Of a DNA stretch of 64,000 nucleotides, positions 1 through 8,520 are shown in pieces. The notes beneath the pieces are model-generated. The model was not told where the DNA came from. It saw only the letters and a program-made list of their open reading frames with translations, and did no database searches. Every line of letters starts with the position of its first letter. Within the stretch, counting starts at the first letter, position 1. The position numbers and the translations under genes were made by a program. The stretch comes from JBAZJN01 sp041651295 (GTDB taxonomy: Bacteria > Patescibacteriota > UBA1384 > XYA2-FULL-43-10 > CAINNR01): NCBI GenBank assembly GCA_041651295.1, contig JBAZJN010000001.1, positions 109,717 through 173,716 of the forward strand. The letters are read 5' to 3'.

Positions 1-488
1 ATTCCACTGGGATCTTCCGTAAGGTGACCCAGTGGGCGACGGTACAATTTCGCTCTCAACTTTGAGATACCGCCAAGCCCGGGAAGATACGTTTCTGTGG
101 AGTGCCGACCTAGTGTCACGACAATTTGCGGACTAACAACTAAAAGCTGTTCTTCTAAGTACTCTCGGCAAGCAGATTTCTCTTCCGGAAGTGGATCTCG
201 ATTATTCGGCGGGCGGCATTTCAAAGTGTTGGCGATATAGACGTCCGCACGAGATAACGATATTGAATCGAGTAATTGATCAAGAAACTTTCCAGCTGGG
301 CCGCAAAACGGCCGGCCAACTTTATCCTCCTGTAGTCCTGGAGCCTCGCCTATAAACATTATTTCGGCATTTGGATTTCCTTCACCAGGCACGATATTTG
401 ATCGTGAGTTAAATAGAGGACATTTTTGGCACTTTGCGATCTTTTCTTCAATCGCAACAAGCTTTTGTTTCTTTTCGCTTAAGTCCAT
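1..488 (-). CDS. Family-4 uracil-DNA glycosylase (partial, C-terminus off left edge)
   Basis: Removes uracil from DNA to start base-excision repair. The visible N-terminal ~162 residues carry the CQKC pair near residue 20, the active-site motif GEAPGLQED, then CGPAGKFLD, and a third cysteine in KCRPPNNRDP, with a further cysteine in SACREYLE. This is the 4Fe-4S pattern of family 4 (thermophile-type) UDGs. GRHSTETYLPG follows. The C-terminal HP-containing motif would lie beyond position 1. Start is the ATG at 488; the leader is AT-rich and has no clear Shine-Dalgarno. It is transcribed divergently from the GC-rich gene at 681. Confidence 0.85.
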   Translation of the reverse strand, partial: MDLSEKKQKLVAIEEKIAKCQKCPLFNSRSNIVPGEGNPNAEIMFIGEAPGLQEDKVGRPFCGPAGKFLDQLLDSISLSRADVYIANTLKCRPPNNRDPLPEEKSACREYLEEQLLVVSPQIVVTLGRHSTETYLPGLGGISKLRAKLYRRPLGHLTEDPSG

Positions 489-530
489 GAAAAAATAAAA
501 TAAAATTAGTTCTCAGACAATTTGAAGTAA

Positions 531-572
531 CCCGCCTGTAGAAGCTGTTGCTTCAGCAACTGCGGGCAGGAA
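531..572. repeat. CCCGC...GCGGG inverted-repeat element, family G
   Basis: Imperfect hairpin: outer arms CCCGC and GCGGG around GTTGC-TTCA-GCAAC. Related elements occur near 6778, 13026, 24765 (inside rpsF) and 47352. Confidence 0.6.
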
Positions 573-616
573 ATAGATCAAACCTAACGATTCGTACACT
601 AAGTGTAGCATACAGA

Positions 617-645
617 TTGACATTTGTCAATAGTTTTGATAATAT
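617..645 (+). promoter_or_regulatory. Sigma-70 type promoter of the gene at 681
   Basis: TTGACA at 617-622, a 17-nt spacer and TAATAT at 640-645, upstream of an AAGGAG site and the ATG at 681. Confidence 0.7.
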
Positions 646-680
646 CTCGTCATTGGACGAACAACAAGGAGATGGTAATC

Positions 681-1073
681 ATGCCGTGCGTCCCCCAAGG
701 GAATGCAACTCAACACCAGAGCGCTATCATTGGAACTATCGTCGTCCTGACCATCCTCGTCATCGCCTGGATCCTCCTGTCTACTGCTCAAGGCATTGGC
801 GCCAAAAATGCCAAGAAGGATGCTACCGCGCTGGTGCTCGCAAACCAATTGCGACAACTGCCAGTGCAACAACAAGTTGCTGCGATCAACCAGTCGGATG
901 AGCTCGCTCGCGTCGCCGAGCAGCTCGGCGATGGCTATGTCGTCAACAACAAGGCCAGCTATGTCAATTCGGTCTGGGTGGCCAACAAGCAGGGACGGTT
1001 TTTCCAGACCCTATGGGTGACTCAAGTCACCGACCGAGGCCAGGAGACCCATAAGTACAAACTAGTCCATTGA
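681..1073 (+). CDS. Small single-pass membrane protein, unknown
   Basis: About 130 residues. Residues ~14-36 form one hydrophobic helix (IIGTIVVLTILVIAWILL); the remainder is a polar domain rich in Q, N and A ending HKYKLVH. No family recognised. The ATG at 681 is chosen because AAGGAG lies 8-13 nt upstream; in-frame codons further upstream have no such site. It has its own promoter and terminator and is visibly more GC-rich than neighbouring pnp, the typical form of the cassette-like genes in this window. Membrane anchoring is inference from the helix. Confidence 0.65.
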   Translation: MPCVPQGNATQHQSAIIGTIVVLTILVIAWILLSTAQGIGAKNAKKDATALVLANQLRQLPVQQQVAAINQSDELARVAEQLGDGYVVNNKASYVNSVWVANKQGRFFQTLWVTQVTDRGQETHKYKLVH

Positions 1074-1093
1074 GCCTCTGGGCTAGCAGACTC

Positions 1094-1128
1094 AAACGGC
1101 GGAAGCAATCCGCCGCGTTTTTTATTTT
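1094..1128 (+). terminator. Rho-independent terminator
   Basis: CGGCGG-AAGCAAT-CCGCCG stem followed by a T-rich run. The T-run continues directly into a TTGACA box at 1127-1132. Confidence 0.8.
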
Positions 1129-1155
1129 GACACACTTACAAATGAATTTATTTAC

Positions 1156-1193
1156 CTACATAAAAAGTGAACGATCGTTCACTTTTTATGTAG
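1156..1193. repeat. 38-bp perfect palindrome
   Basis: Two exact 19-nt arms meet at the centre AACGATCGTT; the core GTGAACGATCGTTCAC resembles TetR-type operators. It lies 24 bp after a TTGACA box (1127) and is followed by a short T-run. No ORF starts after it on the + strand, so it is either an orphan operator or the hairpin of a very short transcript. Confidence 0.75.
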
Positions 1194-1203
1194 TTTTTCA
1201 GTA

Positions 1204-1246
1204 TAAAAAAACCACTTTTGATGTGGTCGCCAGTGGTTTTTTTTGT
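1204..1246 (-). terminator. Terminator of pnp
   Basis: Arms AAAAACCACT and AGTGGTTTTT around a ~15-nt loop. It lies about 60 nt after the pnp stop and can work in both directions. Confidence 0.7.
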
Positions 1247-1302
1247 CATTTTGAGGCGGCAGCCAAAGAATCCAGATTCTTTGCTCTCGCTCAGGATGAT
1301 AT

Positions 1303-3447
1303 TTATTCAGCTCGTTTCATGAAATCTTTTGTTGAGAGTGCAACCCGACCCTTTTCCCTATCAACATCAACAACTTTGGCTTTGATGACCTGTCCGACCT
1401 TGAGATATTTTTCAATGTCTTCGACGCGTTCCGGTGCAATTTGCGAAATGTGAATCATACCATCTTGACGCGGTGTGATAGCAACGATGGCACCTACTTG
1501 TTTGCCAGTCATTCTGTCGCGTTTGATCTCAATAACTTCGCCTTCAATGATCTCGCCAACTTCGATTTCTCGTGTTAGTGATTCAACAATTGCAATGGCC
1601 TTTTTACCCATTTCCGAGTCTGTTGAACCGATCATCACCGTGCCGTCGTCCTCAATATCAATAGAAGTAACTTCTTTTCCTCCACAATCTTCAATGATCT
1701 TGCGGATAATTTTTCCGCCCGGCCCGATAAGTTCGCCAATTTTCTCAGGATTGATGTGAATGGCTTTGATCACCGGGGCATATTCAGACAGTTCTTTTCT
1801 TGGCTCGGCTATTACCTCGTTCATTGCCTCAAGGATTTCTAACCGGCCAACGCGGGCCTGCTTGAATGTTTGAACAATAATTTCATCGGTTAAGCCTTCG
1901 ATTTTGGTATCCATTTGAATTGCGGTGATTCCATCTTTTGTCCCGGCAATTTTGAAATCCATGTCTCCAGCAAAATCCTCAAGTCCCTGAAGATCGGTTA
2001 AAACCTTGAAGTTTGAGACATCATTTTTGTCGGTGATTAATCCCATGGCAATTCCAGCAACCGGTTTTTTGATTGGCACGCCCGCATCCATTAAGGCTAG
2101 GGTCGAGCCGCAGGTGGCTGCCATCGAAGACGAGCCGTTTGAGGTCAATATTTCAGTAACCAGTCTGATTGTATACGGAAATTCCTCGGTTGTTGGAATC
2201 ATTCTGACTAATGCTTTTTCCGCCAAGTATCCATGTCCGATTGCCCTGCGGCTAACGCCGCGCATCGGCGCAACTTCGCCAGTAGAAAATGGCGGAAAAT
2301 TGTAGTGGTGCATAAACTTCTTGGTAGTCTCGGTTTCCATGGTATCAATAAACTGCTCCATGCCTGGGGAAGCAAGTGTTGCAACTGTTAATGCCTGAGT
2401 CTGACCACGAGTGAATAATCCTGAGCCATGAGTCCGCGGCAAAACTCCAATTTCAATATCAATTGGTCTGACTTCCTCAATGCCTCGACCATCGGGGCGA
2501 ACACCATCTTTGAGTATTGCTTCCCGGATTTCTTTCTCGACTAATTTACTAAAGGCGGATTTTAGCTCAACTTGCTTGTAATTTCCTTCAAGAGTTTTCA
2601 ATACCTCTTCTTCGAACTCTTTAAGCTGCTCTTCCCTTTTAATTTTGTCTAATTCTCTAACGGCCTCTTTTAGTTTTTCGCCGATAATTTTTGAAACCTC
2701 GCCGTGAATTTCCTGGTCTTCAATTAGTTCGACACCAGATTCCTCTTCAACATGTTCTTTTTTGATTTTTGCTTGAATCTCAAGAAGTGGGAGAATCGAT
2801 TTCTTGGCCAAAGTGATAGCTTCAATAACTTTCGCTTCCGGAACCTCACTGGCCTCAGCCTCAATCATCATTACCCTGTCTTTTGTAGAAGCAATTGTTA
2901 AGTTTAATTCTGACTTTTCGACTTGATCAATGGTTGGATTGGCAACTAATTCCCCATCAACTAACGCTATCTTTACTGCGCCAATCGGACCGAGAAATGG
3001 CGCCTTGGTCTGCATTAATGCAGTCGAGGCAGCAACCATCCCCAAAATATCGGGATCATTCTCTCCGTCATATGATAGAACCGTGATAATAATCTGGACA
3101 TCATTGCGATAATTCTTGGGAAATAACGGCCGGATCGGACGATCGATCATCCGGCAAGCAAGGATGGCTGCATCGGACGGTCTGCCTTCTCTTTTGATAA
3201 ATCTTGAACCGGAAATTTTACCTGCAGCATAAAATCGCTCCTCGTAATCAACCAGGAGCGGGAAAAAATCAACACCTTCGCGGATTTCATCAGAAACAAC
3301 AGCGGTTGCCAAAACCACAGTTCCACCGCAGGTCGCTTTTATTGATCCCTGCGCTAAAAGCGCCAATTTACCGGTTTCCAGAACCAATTCCCGGCCGCCA
3401 AAATCGACCTTGTAGGTCTTTTCTTCTAGTCCCAGTTTCTTAACCAT
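1303..3447 (-). CDS. pnp: Polyribonucleotide nucleotidyltransferase
   Basis: PNPase: phosphorolytic 3'-5' exoribonuclease of the mRNA degradation machinery. Full-length (~714 aa). Two RNase PH domains (about 1-230 and 320-550) are followed by a KH domain with the GxxG loop IGPGGKII (about 575) and a C-terminal S1 domain ending GRVALSTKDF. The internal ATG at 3447 (MVKKLGLEE) is chosen over the codon at 3486 because AGAAGGGA lies just upstream and it fits the family N-terminus. It sits downstream of rpsO on the same strand, the classical rpsO-pnp order, with a repeat-filled ~200-bp gap between them. Confidence 0.96.
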   Translation of the reverse strand: MVKKLGLEEKTYKVDFGGRELVLETGKLALLAQGSIKATCGGTVVLATAVVSDEIREGVDFFPLLVDYEERFYAAGKISGSRFIKREGRPSDAAILACRMIDRPIRPLFPKNYRNDVQIIITVLSYDGENDPDILGMVAASTALMQTKAPFLGPIGAVKIALVDGELVANPTIDQVEKSELNLTIASTKDRVMMIEAEASEVPEAKVIEAITLAKKSILPLLEIQAKIKKEHVEEESGVELIEDQEIHGEVSKIIGEKLKEAVRELDKIKREEQLKEFEEEVLKTLEGNYKQVELKSAFSKLVEKEIREAILKDGVRPDGRGIEEVRPIDIEIGVLPRTHGSGLFTRGQTQALTVATLASPGMEQFIDTMETETTKKFMHHYNFPPFSTGEVAPMRGVSRRAIGHGYLAEKALVRMIPTTEEFPYTIRLVTEILTSNGSSSMAATCGSTLALMDAGVPIKKPVAGIAMGLITDKNDVSNFKVLTDLQGLEDFAGDMDFKIAGTKDGITAIQMDTKIEGLTDEIIVQTFKQARVGRLEILEAMNEVIAEPRKELSEYAPVIKAIHINPEKIGELIGPGGKIIRKIIEDCGGKEVTSIDIEDDGTVMIGSTDSEMGKKAIAIVESLTREIEVGEIIEGEVIEIKRDRMTGKQVGAIVAITPRQDGMIHISQIAPERVEDIEKYLKVGQVIKAKVVDVDREKGRVALSTKDFMKRAE

Positions 3448-3650
3448 AAGAATCCCTTCTAGAGAGCGTTCGAGGGAAAAAATCACATTGTTAAATTGTT
3501 GCGCTCGCTTCGCTCTCTCGTTGTTTTATTGTTCCTGAGCAATTGAGCAATACAGCAATATAGCAATTTGATTTCTTCGGTCTCGATGATCTCTCTAATT
3601 TCCGCCGTAGACCCAAAGGGTCCACTTTGTGACGGAGTTAATATTTTAAA

Positions 3651-3950
3651 TTACTTCCTAAGCTTCAAATCGGTAATTATGCCGGCATAAGATTTTTCGT
3701 TGCTTTTCTTCAAATAGTTTAAAAGTCTTCGGCGCTTGCCAACCATTTTTAAAAGTCCAGCTCTGGAATCAAAATCATGCTTGTGCCCCTTCAAATGCTT
3801 GGTCAATTCAGCAATTTTTTTTGTTATCACAATAATTTGAACCTCTGTTGATCCTGTGTCGGTTTCGTGTGTTTGATATTTTGACAAAAGATCACCAGAC
3901 TTTGCTGGTGTAACTTTTTTAACAACTTTTTTAGTTTCTTTTTCTACCAT
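3651..3950 (-). CDS. rpsO: 30S ribosomal protein S15
   Basis: Small-subunit protein that binds 16S rRNA and bridges to the 50S subunit. S15 signatures are HETDTGSTEVQI, LKGHKHDFDSRAGL and GKRRRLLNYLKK. At 99 aa it is about 10 residues longer than usual, the excess being a lysine-rich N-terminus. The Shine-Dalgarno is weak (CAAAG). It lies between the DHH phosphoesterase and pnp, as in many bacteria where rbfA, nrnA and truB precede rpsO; rbfA and truB are absent here. Confidence 0.95.
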   Translation of the reverse strand: MVEKETKKVVKKVTPAKSGDLLSKYQTHETDTGSTEVQIIVITKKIAELTKHLKGHKHDFDSRAGLLKMVGKRRRLLNYLKKSNEKSYAGIITDLKLRK

Positions 3951-4026
3951 AGCTACTTTGATTTTTAGCTTTAGAGACTTTTGACTTTATGAACTTATTT
4001 GATTGTAACAAACCCTGAGGAAAAAA

Positions 4027-5187
4027 TCAACCTTTTGGTGCTGCTTTAGGCTGGCCCTTTTGAAAATCACGGATTTTACCGACAATTTTTTCCGTGGTAT
4101 TGGCCGGGTCATCTCTGGATACAGCAAAGCCGGCAGCCATCGCGTGGCCGCCGCCGCCAAACAGTTTGGCGATATTAGAGACATCATATCCCCTTTCAAC
4201 CGATCGGAGTGATCCGTGTAAACCATCAGATTTTTCGGTCAAAAGCATAACAAAATCGACACCTGTAGTAGTTTTCAAAAGCTCATCAATTACTCCGTCA
4301 GCATCAGTTTCGGTAGATTGGGTAACTACAAAATCTGATTTTTCAATTTGCGACCAGACAAAACGATAATTCATCTCGTCCCTGATATTCGAAAGAACCC
4401 GACCCCAGAGACGAAGGGTGGAAAGAGTCCTGGTTTTGTAAATTTTCTTGATAATCTCCTGTTGGTCAGCATTGGCGGCGACTAATTGAGCAGCTACGGT
4501 TAATGATTTTGGGGTTGTATTTTGGTTTTGAAATGAGTTGGTGTCAGTGATTATTCCTGTTAACAGGGCGGTAGCAGTCTCCGGTGACAAAAGTGATGTG
4601 TCTTTCGCAAGCGCTTCAAATAGCGAGACTAATATCTCTGCGGTTGAAGTTGCAGTTAAATCTACTAAGTTAATTTTGCCAAAGTGATCATTGCCGGCGT
4701 GATGATCAATATTAATGATAGGGGTCTCATAAAAAAGATCTGAGTTTTGGTGGTACGGTTCGCCCAAACGATCGAGGTCTTGGCAATCGAGAACAATAAT
4801 TAGGTCAAACTTGAACTTTCCGCCCGGAAAACTAACCATCTCTTGGCTGAACTCACCCGATTTCGGCGTGACGATAAAATTAATGTGCCCGTCTTCTACT
4901 TTATATAGAAATTTCTCAGCCGGAACTTGGCTAACGTCTAGAGAGATAACAAAATCCCGTCTGCCTGTTAGATCCTTAGAGACCTTATCTGTCGGTAGAA
5001 ATGAAAAAACCTGCGAGATACTGCCAGCAGCCACCGGATGGGGAGTCTTGCCGATTTTTGCCAAAGCTATCGACATGGCTATTAGGGAACCAATAGCATC
5101 CCCATCTGGATCTTTATGGGTCAATATCAAAATATTTCCGGCCCCTTTTATCGCCTCGACAATTTGTTGTTTTGGTGAAAGTTCCAT
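4027..5187 (-). CDS. DHH/DHHA1 phosphoesterase, NrnA-like
   Basis: Mn-dependent phosphoesterase family that degrades nanoRNA or pAp. DHH-domain motifs are THKDPDGDAIGS (about 23-34), DCQDLDR, NIDHHAGND and TDTNSFQN; the C-terminal DHHA1 domain carries GGGGHAMAAGF. Length (386 aa) is somewhat above the ~320 of NrnA, with extra sequence around 110-140. It precedes rpsO-pnp, the place of nrnA in the infB-rbfA-nrnA-truB-rpsO-pnp neighbourhood, which supports an RNA-turnover role. Whether it acts on nanoRNA, pAp or cyclic dinucleotides cannot be read from sequence. Confidence 0.85.
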   Translation of the reverse strand: MELSPKQQIVEAIKGAGNILILTHKDPDGDAIGSLIAMSIALAKIGKTPHPVAAGSISQVFSFLPTDKVSKDLTGRRDFVISLDVSQVPAEKFLYKVEDGHINFIVTPKSGEFSQEMVSFPGGKFKFDLIIVLDCQDLDRLGEPYHQNSDLFYETPIINIDHHAGNDHFGKINLVDLTATSTAEILVSLFEALAKDTSLLSPETATALLTGIITDTNSFQNQNTTPKSLTVAAQLVAANADQQEIIKKIYKTRTLSTLRLWGRVLSNIRDEMNYRFVWSQIEKSDFVVTQSTETDADGVIDELLKTTTGVDFVMLLTEKSDGLHGSLRSVERGYDVSNIAKLFGGGGHAMAAGFAVSRDDPANTTEKIVGKIRDFQKGQPKAAPKG

Positions 5188-5193
5188 AACACA

Positions 5194-5285
5194 AATGGAT
5201 AACTAATATTCTAATGGCTAATAACGAATCATACGAATTTGTTTTATTAGTTATTGGTTATTCGGTAATTCGTTATCCATTCTTG
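5194..5285. repeat. ~90-bp imperfect palindrome, family A copy 1
   Basis: Begins AATGGATAACTAATATTC and ends ATTCGTTATCCATTC, so the ends are inverted repeats. Nearly identical copies lie at 11120-11215 and 51953-52046, each in the gap 5' of a minus-strand gene. Degenerate relatives lie at 25512-25605 and 53937-54030. Confidence 0.85.
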
Positions 5286-5328
5286 ATGTGACACTTCAAT
5301 ATATCGGATCATCCTTTCGTTGTCAACA

Positions 5329-5358
5329 TTGACTTTAACCTGCTTTCCTGCTTAAATA
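5329..5358 (+). promoter_or_regulatory. Probable promoter of the 31-aa membrane peptide
   Basis: TTGACT at 5329-5334 and TAAATA at 5353-5358, spacer 18. Confidence 0.5.
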
Positions 5359-5388
5359 CAATCAGTTTCCAGAAATGAGGGAACCATC

Positions 5389-5484
5389 ATGAAGTTGTTG
5401 AAGGGTTTTCTAGATGCGGTACTTCTGTCGATTATCCTCATCGTCGGCTACGTTTTCGGTCTTGAATACGACAACGATGACTGA
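5389..5484 (+). CDS. 31-aa single-helix membrane peptide
   Basis: Reads MKLLKGFLDAVLLSIILIVG and ends FGLEYDNDD: a hydrophobic helix with an acidic tail. GAGGGA lies 6-12 nt before the ATG, a promoter-like TTGACT box lies upstream, and a terminator follows about 80 nt after the stop. No homologue recognised. It is built like the other cassette-like genes but shorter. The downstream segment to 5565 has no convincing second ORF. Confidence 0.5.
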   Translation: MKLLKGFLDAVLLSIILIVGYVFGLEYDNDD

Positions 5485-5563
5485 AGATAGTCACTCGCCG
5501 CGACATCCTCTATATGACCCGACTCGACGAAGGTGCTGACCACTAAGGTCTGGTGCACAACCC

Positions 5564-5587
5564 GCACTCTGCGGGCTTTTTTTATCT
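5564..5587 (+). terminator. Rho-independent terminator
   Basis: CCCGCACTCTGCGGG hairpin followed by seven T residues. Confidence 0.75.
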
Positions 5588-5750
5588 CGGCAGGAAATGC
5601 CTCGATCCCTACATAATTACTAATCGGAACTAAATTACCAATAATACCAACAGGACTTCACAAACCGGTAAATTTCTGTTACACTACAAAAAGTAATTCA
5701 GTAATTTTAAATTTTGATTTTTAAACTTTAAATTTGAGCGAAAGCGAATC

Positions 5751-6062
5751 ATGCCAATTACAAAATCAGCTAAAAAAGCACTTCGGGTTGACCGAACTAA
5801 AAAAGAAACTAACGACCTTACCAGAAATAAGGTTAAATCTGCCGTCAAAGCGGCCAGGTTGGCCATTTCTGCCGGAGACAAGGACGTCAGCGAGAAACTA
5901 AACGCTGCCTATCGAGAACTCGATATCGCATCCAAGAAAAACGTTATTCATAAAAACCGTGCCGCTAGACTAAAATCACGTTTAACTAAAAAACTGGCAA
6001 AGAACGGACCAGAAAAAACCGAGGCCAAACCAGCTAAAAAAGCGACTACCAAGAAAAAATAG
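5751..6062 (+). CDS. rpsT: 30S ribosomal protein S20
   Basis: Helical 16S rRNA-binding protein. MPITKSAKKALRVDRTKKET, then IHKNRAARLKSRLTKKL is the conserved S20 C-terminal motif. At 103 aa it is about 15 residues longer than typical because of a low-complexity KPAKKATTKKK tail. Monocistronic, followed by an HSREGGN-type repeat and a bidirectional terminator shared with lepB. Confidence 0.95.
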   Translation: MPITKSAKKALRVDRTKKETNDLTRNKVKSAVKAARLAISAGDKDVSEKLNAAYRELDIASKKNVIHKNRAARLKSRLTKKLAKNGPEKTEAKPAKKATTKKK

Positions 6063-6123
6063 CCGTCGTTCCCGCGCAGGCGGGAATCTACTATTAGTGG
6101 ATCCCCACTTTCGTGGGGATGAC
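6061..6123. repeat. HSREGGN-type dispersed repeat, family D
   Basis: Two hairpins: TTCCCGCGCAGGCGGGAA, then ATCCCCACTTTCGTGGGGAT. Same family as copies inside ychF, an O-antigen ligase gene and a GT2 gene. Confidence 0.8.
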
Positions 6124-6125
6124 AA

Positions 6126-6169
6126 TAAAAAACTGCCTTGATACAAACTATTGTGGCAGTTTTTTTATT
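6126..6169. terminator. Bidirectional terminator between rpsT and lepB
   Basis: AAAAACTGCC and GGCAGTTTTT arms flank a ~17-nt loop, serving convergent rpsT and lepB. Confidence 0.85.
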
Positions 6170-6174
6170 GTCAG

Positions 6175-6759
6175 CTATTTGATGTTATAAGTCGGCGTCG
6201 GCACACTATAAAGCTTCGGTATTAGTATCCAGGAAGTCTTGCCGACTATGAATCTCTGCTCAACAGGACCAAAATATCTGGAATCATTGGAATTGGGCCG
6301 ATTGTCACCCATGAGAAAATATTCGTCTGATTTGAGCGTCCAGTCGCCCCCCTGCTCAGTTTGCAGCCCTCTTGGAAGATATCCTTCTATCAGTTTTCTA
6401 TTATTTATAAAAATCGAACCGTTTTTGATTTCCAATTTTTCACCGGGAAGCGCAATGACTCTTTTAACATACCTTTTATGCTCCGGGTCCCCAGGGTAAT
6501 TTACTACTACTACATCACCTCTTTGTGGATCAGACATTTTATAAACAATTTTATTTAAAAATCCAAGTTCCCCGGTGGCGAAGGTTGGATCCATTGAAGC
6601 TCCGTCAACAAAAAATATTGTCGCAACAAAAAAATGAATTAATGAGATTGCGATAATCAACAAAATTATCCATTTGGCGAAGTCGAATAGGAACCCGCCA
6701 CCATAAACAACCCTGCCGATGAATGTTTCTTTCAAAAACATAATGTCCAATACTCCCAA
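6175..6759 (-). CDS. lepB: Signal peptidase I
   Basis: Membrane serine protease that removes signal peptides after export. One N-terminal transmembrane helix (about 28-50) is followed by box B with the nucleophile Ser55 in GASMDPTF, the general-base Lys99 in RYVKRVIALPGE, and box E MGDNRPNSNDSRYFGPV. 194 aa, normal for single-helix types. Substrates would include the secreted proteins encoded nearby. The leader is repeat-filled and no clear Shine-Dalgarno is seen. Confidence 0.95.
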   Translation of the reverse strand: MGVLDIMFLKETFIGRVVYGGGFLFDFAKWIILLIIAISLIHFFVATIFFVDGASMDPTFATGELGFLNKIVYKMSDPQRGDVVVVNYPGDPEHKRYVKRVIALPGEKLEIKNGSIFINNRKLIEGYLPRGLQTEQGGDWTLKSDEYFLMGDNRPNSNDSRYFGPVEQRFIVGKTSWILIPKLYSVPTPTYNIK

Positions 6760-6774
6760 ATTGATCTAATTACT

Positions 6775-6890
6775 CCCTGCCCGCATTGCTACGCAAAACG
6801 TTTGCAGGCGGGAAAAAAATATCAAATGTCTAATTTCTAAATTGTTTAGGTTAATTAGATTGAATTAGAAATTAGGTCAATTTTATTTAT
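6775..6890. repeat. Composite intergenic repeat (families G and B)
   Basis: A CCTGCCCGC...GCAGGCGGG hairpin (6777-6812) sits inside a family-B element that starts ATTGATCTAATTACT and resumes as TCTAATTTCTAAATTG, then TTTAGGTTAATTAG, suggesting nested insertion. Confidence 0.6.
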
Positions 6891-8370
6891 ACCCCGGCTC
6901 TCTGATTGAAGCTAAATTTTGACCGATGTAGCCGATTATTGGAAAAAGCGATAAGCAAAAATCTTGAAGGCCAAGTCCTTGAGTTTCGGTGATAAACCAA
7001 TCCGGCATATTAAATTCTTCATCTGTAAATCTTCTTGCCCATAGTGCTTCACAACGAAAAATAATTGCATACGGCAGATATTCAACGAACTTTTGGTAAT
7101 TTTTGGCATCGTACGGCAAAGGCTCATGGTTGGAAAGGTATTTTTTGAACGCCAGCCAGTTGGTTAAAGCCTGACGCCCCGGAGCGGTACGGATTGGCAT
7201 CTTGCTGCCAACGATTATAATTACAAGCGAGGCAACCATCATTCCAACCCAGAAAAATGTAGCATACGGAACAGTCGGGAAAAATTTATAACTTAAAAAG
7301 AAACAGGCAAGGCCGAAGAAAAATAGTAAAGTCCCAAAAAACTGATACTTGCGGTGCATACTGGCCGGATTCTCTTTAAAATATCCCAGCCTTGTAGCTA
7401 AGGCGTAAATGTCACGAGTGAAAAGAGACATTTTATGGCTGTAAACATGATTGGTGAAGCGTTCGGAAATTATATCTTCCGTGGCGATTGAATTATCGCG
7501 GAAAATTTTCGATAACAAAATTTTTTCAAAGGACAAGAGCTGACCGGAAAAAATTCTTTTGCCAAAGGAGAAACCCCGATCACGATCGATAATGAAAATA
7601 TATTTCCTTAAGGATAAATCGATCAGAGTTGCAGCAATCTCTCTTGGACCGATATTTTGATTGACCAGAACTCCAACAACGGCAGGTGGCAATGCCATTG
7701 GCGGCGCATTAACGGCTCTGTCCGGCTGAGTAATTTTTTGCACCCGCTGTTGGAGTGAGATCAGCATAAACATATAAATCAAAGTTAGTAGCGGGATTGC
7801 AATCGCAACAAAGACCCAGACTTGTCCACCGGCGGATGAGAGCAAAAATAGCAGATTGTCATAAAAAGGCAGTTTGATGACACCTTTTGGTATTTCAGCG
7901 ACAACAGTGATTGTCGCAGTATCGCTGATGCCGTTGGCTTCGTAAATGATTGTTCTGTCACTATCTGCCGTTGCTGTTGCTGAATCAACCCCGTGAATGG
8001 CTAAAATTTGCGGATTGGAACTTTTTGCCACCGCTTCAGGCAAAGTTAGATTTATCGTTAGATTATCAAGAAAAATTCCGTTTTTATCATAAACGATCAA
8101 CCGCAGATCATCATAATTTTTCTGCGGCTGGATTTTTGAGGCGATCCTTTTGTCGTTTTTATAGACGCTGCCGTCTTCTTTAACTTCAAGATTTATTGTT
8201 GAAGTAGTAACGATGTTTCCCAAATCTCCATCGGCGACGTCGGCAGAATATCTAACACCCTGAATGATTCGTAAGCTAACGAAAGCAACTAAAAAAAACA
8301 CGCTGAAGAATATTAGCTTCCGCCAATTGATCTCTATTAGACGATTTTTGTTCTCTTTTTTCCTCTCCAT
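6883..8370 (-). CDS. DUF2207 family membrane protein
   Basis: 495 aa. An N-terminal helix (about 18-38) precedes an extracytoplasmic beta-rich domain (about 45-165). A helix near 180-205 is followed by the cytoplasmic segment PPAVVGVLVNQNIGPREIAA, then TLIDLSLRKYIFI, typical of DUF2207. Two more helices lie at about 345-390, and the C-terminal segment contains LTNWLAFKKYLSNHEPLPYD. Function of the family is unknown; it is widespread in CPR and Firmicutes envelopes. It stands alone between lepB and holA. Confidence 0.75.
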   Translation of the reverse strand: MERKKENKNRLIEINWRKLIFFSVFFLVAFVSLRIIQGVRYSADVADGDLGNIVTTSTINLEVKEDGSVYKNDKRIASKIQPQKNYDDLRLIVYDKNGIFLDNLTINLTLPEAVAKSSNPQILAIHGVDSATATADSDRTIIYEANGISDTATITVVAEIPKGVIKLPFYDNLLFLLSSAGGQVWVFVAIAIPLLTLIYMFMLISLQQRVQKITQPDRAVNAPPMALPPAVVGVLVNQNIGPREIAATLIDLSLRKYIFIIDRDRGFSFGKRIFSGQLLSFEKILLSKIFRDNSIATEDIISERFTNHVYSHKMSLFTRDIYALATRLGYFKENPASMHRKYQFFGTLLFFFGLACFFLSYKFFPTVPYATFFWVGMMVASLVIIIVGSKMPIRTAPGRQALTNWLAFKKYLSNHEPLPYDAKNYQKFVEYLPYAIIFRCEALWARRFTDEEFNMPDWFITETQGLGLQDFCLSLFPIIGYIGQNLASIREPGYK

Positions 8371-8399
8371 TCCCCTCCACTCGCCAGAATGGCGAGAAT

Positions 8400-8518
8400 T
8401 TTCAATTTAAAATTTTTCCCTGCGGGACCTAAACGGCAATTTAAAATAAATGATTTAATTTTTCAAGCATTAAATTTATTTTAAATTTGAGTTTTTAAAT
8501 TTTAAATTATCTCTATTA
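8400..8518. repeat. AT-rich palindromic intergenic repeat, family H
   Basis: Inverted segments such as CAATTTAAAATTTTTC and TTTAAATTTTAAATTA. Similar sequence lies at 5700-5745 and 53645-53755. Confidence 0.5.
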
Positions 8519-8520
8519 TA

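Noticed and set aside
548..901. 117-codon frame overlapping the 681 gene
   Set aside because: No ribosome-binding site; the overlapping frame at 681 has a good site, a hydrophobic helix and a terminator at its end.
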